NCBI GenBank assembly: GCA_018066065.1
Contig: JAGHSC010000137.1
Coordinates: 1 to 9,423, forward strand
Origin: Candidatus Cryptobacteroides faecihippi
GTDB taxonomy: Bacteria; Bacteroidota; Bacteroidia; Bacteroidales; UBA932
DNA: 9,423 bases
Direction of reading: 5' to 3'
A model generated the notes under the pieces. That model was not told where the DNA came from. It made no database searches and saw nothing but the letters and a program-made list of their open reading frames with translations. The translations under genes and the position numbers were made by a program. Every line of letters begins with the position of its first letter. The stretch's first letter is position 1. Positions 7,061 to 9,423 of the stretch are shown piece after piece.

Positions 7061-8311
7061 CTACTCACCGTAGAGATACCTGTGCTGCTCCGGAGTGAGC
7101 ACATCGATCCTGATACCCCAGTCTGCAAGCTTCCTTGAAGCCACCTCGCTATCGATCGAGGCAGGCACATTGTGGAGCATCTCGCCAGGTTCCCTGGACA
7201 GGCTGTCCCTGTTTTCGGCAAGGAATCTTGCACTCAGAGCCTGGATCGCGAAGGACATGTCCATGATCTCGGCTGGGTGGCCATCACCGGCAGCAAGGTT
7301 GACAAGGCGACCCTCCGCAAGGATGTAGATGCGTCTGCCCGACGGCAGGACATATTCCTGAATATTGTTTCTTGCAGGCTTGGTGCTGACAGCGAGCTTC
7401 TTCAGGGCGGCGATGTTGACTTCGCAGTCGAAGTGACCCGCATTGCAGCAGATTGCGCCGTCCTTCATCGTGAGGAAATGCTCCTCCCTGATCACATCGT
7501 CACAGCCTGTGACTGTCACGAAGATGTCGCCCTGGGATGCGGCTGAAGCCATGTCCATCACCGTGAAGCCATCCATCACTGCCTCCATGGCCCTGACAGG
7601 GTTGACCTCTGTGACGATGACCTTTGCACCAAGGCCCTTTGCCCTCATTGCAACGCCCTTTCCGCACCAGCCGTAGCCGGCCACTACAACGTACTTGCCG
7701 GCCACGATGAGGTTGGTGGTCCTGTTGATTCCGTCCCAGACGGACTGGCCTGTGCCGTAGCGGTTGTCGAACAGATGCTTGCAATCGGCATCATTGACGA
7801 GCATCATCGGGAATTTAAGCTTCCTTTCGCGGTTGAGGTTGACAAGCCTGAGGATGCCCGTGGTGGTCTCCTCGCAACCTCCGATGACTCCCGGGATGAG
7901 TTCAGGATAGTTGTCGTGGATCATCGAGACGAGGTCTCCGCCGTCATCGATGATGATGTTCGGCCCAACCTCGATGACACGCCTGATCCCGCTTTCATAC
8001 TCCTCAGGAGTGGCATCATGGACAGCGAAGACGTTAAGTCCCTGATGGACAAGGGCTGCAGCGATGTCATCCTGGGTTGAAAGCGGGTTGCTTCCAGTGA
8101 TGTACATCTCGGCACCGCCTTCAGCAAGCACCTCGCACAGGTGTGCGGTCTTCGCCTCGAGGTGGACTGAAAGTGCCACCTTGAGACCCTTGAAAGGCTG
8201 TGTTTCCTTGAATTCCTTCTCAAGTCCGGCAAGCAGGGGCATGTGATGCCTTACCCACTCGATCTTGAGTTCACCCGACTCCCAAAGCTCAGGATTACGT
8301 ATCTCGCTCAT
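7061..8311 (-). CDS. ahcY: Adenosylhomocysteinase (S-adenosyl-L-homocysteine hydrolase), short type
   Basis: NAD-dependent cytosolic enzyme that splits S-adenosylhomocysteine into homocysteine and adenosine, relieving product inhibition of methyltransferases. The 416-residue protein has the substrate motifs SVHLEAKTA (His50), TGSNPLSTQDD (72-82), DDGGDL (122-127), CEETTTG (146-152) and VND...KHLFDN (Lys178, Asp182), the NAD-binding glycine loop GYGWCGKG at 212-219, and NAGHFD (His293). It is the short form: YGTGQSVWDGI replaces the YGCRESLxDxI of long bacterial and eukaryotic enzymes, the roughly 40-residue insertion is missing, and it ends HRYLYGE without the KPxHYRY tail. That resembles Thermotoga and archaeal enzymes. 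I chose ATG 8311; an upstream in-frame ATG at 8347 lies on the far side of the -7 box TATCTTTG and would not be transcribed from it. nhaA follows on the same strand; fabG is divergent. Confidence 0.95.
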   Translation of the reverse strand: MSEIRNPELWESGELKIEWVRHHMPLLAGLEKEFKETQPFKGLKVALSVHLEAKTAHLCEVLAEGGAEMYITGSNPLSTQDDIAAALVHQGLNVFAVHDATPEEYESGIRRVIEVGPNIIIDDGGDLVSMIHDNYPELIPGVIGGCEETTTGILRLVNLNRERKLKFPMMLVNDADCKHLFDNRYGTGQSVWDGINRTTNLIVAGKYVVVAGYGWCGKGVAMRAKGLGAKVIVTEVNPVRAMEAVMDGFTVMDMASAASQGDIFVTVTGCDDVIREEHFLTMKDGAICCNAGHFDCEVNIAALKKLAVSTKPARNNIQEYVLPSGRRIYILAEGRLVNLAAGDGHPAEIMDMSFAIQALSARFLAENRDSLSREPGEMLHNVPASIDSEVASRKLADWGIRIDVLTPEQHRYLYGE

Positions 8312-8334
8312 CTCATTAATCGTTAGTAAGTCTG

Positions 8335-8342
8335 CAAAGATA
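8335..8342 (-). promoter_or_regulatory. -7 promoter box (TATCTTTG) for ahcY-nhaA
   Basis: On the minus strand TATCTTTG (followed by CA) matches TAnnTTTG perfectly and ends 23 bases before the ATG at 8311. It is identical to the cdaA box. No TTTG is found 19-21 bases upstream. The predicted leader of under 20 bases leaves no room for an SAH or SAM riboswitch. It also settles the ahcY start, because the upstream in-frame ATG lies outside the transcript. Confidence 0.7.
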
Positions 8343-8404
8343 GGCATTTTATCTGCGTTATTTCACCACAAGTGTTTCTATTTCGCCAATTTGAAAAGGA
8401 AAAC

Positions 8405-8436
8405 CTTGCTCGTCGGAGTTTGATGATGTATTTTTG
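8405..8436 (+). promoter_or_regulatory. Bacteroidota-type promoter for fabG (-33 CTTG, -7 TAttTTTG)
   Basis: TATTTTTG at 8429-8436 matches the -7 consensus perfectly and is followed by CA. CTTG at 8405-8408, 20 bases upstream, matches three of four positions of the -33 TTTG. The predicted leader before the fabG ATG at 8474 is about 30 bases, AT-rich, without a Shine-Dalgarno. The box points away from the ahcY promoter about 90 bases to its left. Confidence 0.7.
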
Positions 8437-8473
8437 CAGGACACAGAAAACAATCAACACATAATAACAGATC

Positions 8474-9220
8474 ATGGGACTTCTAGAAGGAAAAGTCGCC
8501 CTCATCACGGGCGCAGCAAGAGGTATCGGAAAGGCAATCGCACTCAAGTTCGCTTCTGAAGGCGCAGATGTCGCATTCACCGACCTCGTGATCAACGAAG
8601 CAGCAGAAGAGACCATCAAGGAAATCGAAGCTTTCGGCCACAAGGTCAAGGGATATGCATCAAACGCAGCTGATTTCGAACAGACACACACCGTCGTCAA
8701 CGAGATCCTCGCAGACTTCGGACGCATCGACATCCTCGTCAACAACGCCGGCATCACCAAGGACGGCCTCATGCTCAGGATGACCGAGGCACAGTGGGAT
8801 GCAGTCATCGGTGTCAACCTCAAGTCTGCATTCAACTTCATCCACGCAGTGACTCCGGTGATGGCTCGCCAGAGAGGTGGAAGCATCATCAACATGTCTT
8901 CAGTCGTCGGTGTTTCCGGCAACGCAGGACAGTGCAACTACTCAGCTTCAAAGGCCGGCATGATCGGTCTCGCCAAGTCAATCGCAAAGGAGATGGGACC
9001 ACGTGGCATCAGGGCAAACTGCATCGCTCCTGGCTTCATCATCTCAGACATGACCAAGGCACTTCCTGACGAAGTCCGCGAGTCATGGGTAAAGACAATC
9101 CCTCTCCGCCGTGGAGGTACCCCTGAGGATGTTGCAAATGTGGCAGTCTTCCTCGGAAGCGACCTTTCAAGCTACGTCTCAGGACAGGTCATCCACTGCT
9201 GCGGTGCAATGAACTGCTAA
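8474..9220 (+). CDS. fabG: 3-oxoacyl-[acyl-carrier-protein] reductase (SDR family)
   Basis: Reduces 3-oxoacyl-ACP to 3-hydroxyacyl-ACP with NADPH in each round of type II fatty-acid elongation. The 248-residue length is standard for FabG. It has the Rossmann loop TGAARGIG at 12-19, NNAG at 90-93, and the SDR tetrad Asn115 (GVNLKSAF), Ser143, Tyr156 and Lys160 (YSASK), followed by RGIRANCIAPGFI. The C-terminus reads YVSGQVIHCCGAMNC; many FabG proteins have VDGGM where this has CCGAM, a variation outside the catalytic centre. The gene stands alone, with its own promoter and a hairpin after the stop, and no other fab genes are in the window. Arginine codons favour CGC/CGT more than neighbouring genes do, suggesting high expression. 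Another SDR specificity is possible, but length and motifs favour FabG. Confidence 0.93.
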   Translation: MGLLEGKVALITGAARGIGKAIALKFASEGADVAFTDLVINEAAEETIKEIEAFGHKVKGYASNAADFEQTHTVVNEILADFGRIDILVNNAGITKDGLMLRMTEAQWDAVIGVNLKSAFNFIHAVTPVMARQRGGSIINMSSVVGVSGNAGQCNYSASKAGMIGLAKSIAKEMGPRGIRANCIAPGFIISDMTKALPDEVRESWVKTIPLRRGGTPEDVANVAVFLGSDLSSYVSGQVIHCCGAMNC

Positions 9221-9245
9221 GAACCTTATTACCTTATTCATAATT

Positions 9246-9279
9246 CAGGCTGGCCGGTGACAATGATCCGACCGGCCTG
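9246..9279 (+). terminator. Hairpin downstream of fabG, probable terminator
   Basis: GGCCGGT (9252-9258) pairs with ACCGGCC (9271-9277) over seven bases around a 12-base loop; flanking CAGG and CCTG can extend an alternative pairing with a four-base bulge. It begins about 25 bases after the fabG stop and is followed by TGATTCCGTCTTTG, which has only a weak, broken T-run. Position and stability suggest it ends the fabG transcript. Confidence 0.6.
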
Positions 9280-9314
9280 ATTCCGTCTTTGCCGCGCAGG
9301 ATTGGATACAATAC

Positions 9315-9338
9315 AAAAAAAATGAGCGTCGACGCTCA
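9315..9338 (-). terminator. Intrinsic terminator on the minus strand (16-base palindrome plus T8)
   Basis: Read on the minus strand, the perfect palindrome TGAGCGTCGACGCTCA (9323-9338) is followed at once by eight T (complement of A8 at 9315-9322). The hairpin has a six-base-pair stem (TGAGCG/CGCTCA) and a TCGA loop. This is a textbook Rho-independent terminator for transcripts coming leftward, and implies a minus-strand gene beyond the right edge that converges on fabG. Confidence 0.75.
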
Positions 9339-9366
9339 CGCGCGGACCCTCACTCTAACCACATAA
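9322..9366 (+). other. 14-codon Thr/Leu-rich mini-ORF, possible leader peptide (speculative)
   Basis: ATG at 9322 opens a short frame MSVDAHARTLTLTT ending in TAA at 9364-9366, with Thr or Leu at each of the last six positions. Past it the plus strand has AACC (9387-9390), GGTT (9395-9398) and AACC (9411-9414), so GGTT could pair with either partner, the kind of exclusive pairing found in attenuators. Against it: no TAnnTTTG promoter lies upstream on this strand, and its start overlaps the minus-strand terminator. The rest of the stretch to 9423 is AT-rich with no recognised gene. Confidence 0.15.
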
Positions 9367-9423
9367 TTAATAACACTAAAACTAATAACCAATCGGTTGT
9401 CTGGGGAGAGAACCTCCTTGCTC

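Noticed and set aside
8312..8340. SAH or SAM riboswitch ahead of ahcY
   Set aside because: The predicted leader is under 20 bases, far too short for a riboswitch, and the whole intergenic region shows no such fold.
8312..8347. ATG at 8347 extending ahcY by 12 residues
   Set aside because: It is upstream of the TATCTTTG box at 8335-8342 on the minus strand and the extra residues do not resemble the family.
9339..9423. C-terminal end of a minus-strand protein (frames ending near 9336 or 9349)
   Set aside because: Two frames stay open from the edge for about 23-28 codons, one with a hydrophobic stretch, but the region is AT-rich and neither tail is recognisable; not enough to call.
9380..9423. 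tRNA, tmRNA, SRP RNA or rRNA end at the right edge
   Set aside because: No CCA end, T-arm consensus or known conserved core could be matched on either strand.
1..9423. Mobile element, CRISPR array, toxin-antitoxin or defence system
   Set aside because: No direct repeat arrays, terminal inverted repeats, transposase or integrase motifs, and all recognisable genes are housekeeping families.

Overview
The window looks like a housekeeping stretch from a member of the Bacteroidota, probably an uncultured, moderately GC-rich Bacteroidales lineage. Three things point there: every transcription unit that starts in the window is preceded by the Bacteroidota -7 promoter box TAnnTTTG; none of the start codons has a Shine-Dalgarno sequence; and the proteins resemble Bacteroidales families. 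Arginine is mostly AGG in ordinary genes (15 of 21 in cdaA), while the ribosomal protein and fabG favour CGC/CGT. I see no mobile elements, CRISPR arrays, tRNA or rRNA genes, and no frameshifts.

Layout. (1) 1-553, minus: the first 184 codons of rplC (ribosomal protein L3), running off the left edge. It has its own promoter with both boxes (615-645) and a short leader that starts with a small hairpin. (2) 720-5620, plus: a four-gene run cdaA (diadenylate cyclase), mutS2, yraN (UPF0102), manC (mannose-1-phosphate guanylyltransferase), with gaps of 6, 39 and 20 bases. A promoter sits before cdaA, a hairpin lies between mutS2 and yraN, and a second promoter-like box lies in the last codons of yraN just ahead of manC. 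(3) 5617-8311, minus: ahcY (S-adenosylhomocysteine hydrolase) followed by nhaA (Na+/H+ antiporter), probably one transcript from the ahcY promoter. nhaA converges on manC and the two stop codons share the four bases CTAG. (4) 8474-9220, plus: fabG (3-oxoacyl-ACP reductase), transcribed divergently from ahcY. (5) 9221-9423: a hairpin after fabG; then a very clean minus-strand intrinsic terminator (perfect 16-base palindrome plus T8), which implies a minus-strand gene beyond the right edge; then AT-rich sequence with a Thr/Leu-rich 14-codon mini-ORF of unknown meaning.

How the genes relate. CdaA makes c-di-AMP, in many bacteria a regulator of K+/osmolyte balance; MutS2 and YraN are nucleic-acid proteins; ManC supplies GDP-mannose for glycans; AhcY recycles SAH in the methyl cycle; NhaA exports Na+; FabG works in fatty-acid elongation. 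Apart from probable co-transcription I see no single shared pathway. Points worth a second look: rplC as a promoter-proximal gene without rpsJ directly upstream, a short Thermotoga/archaeal-type AhcY, a substituted nucleotide-binding loop in ManC, the suboperonic promoter before manC, the overlapping convergent stops, and the right-edge terminator and mini-ORF. I did not find a convincing new biological system.
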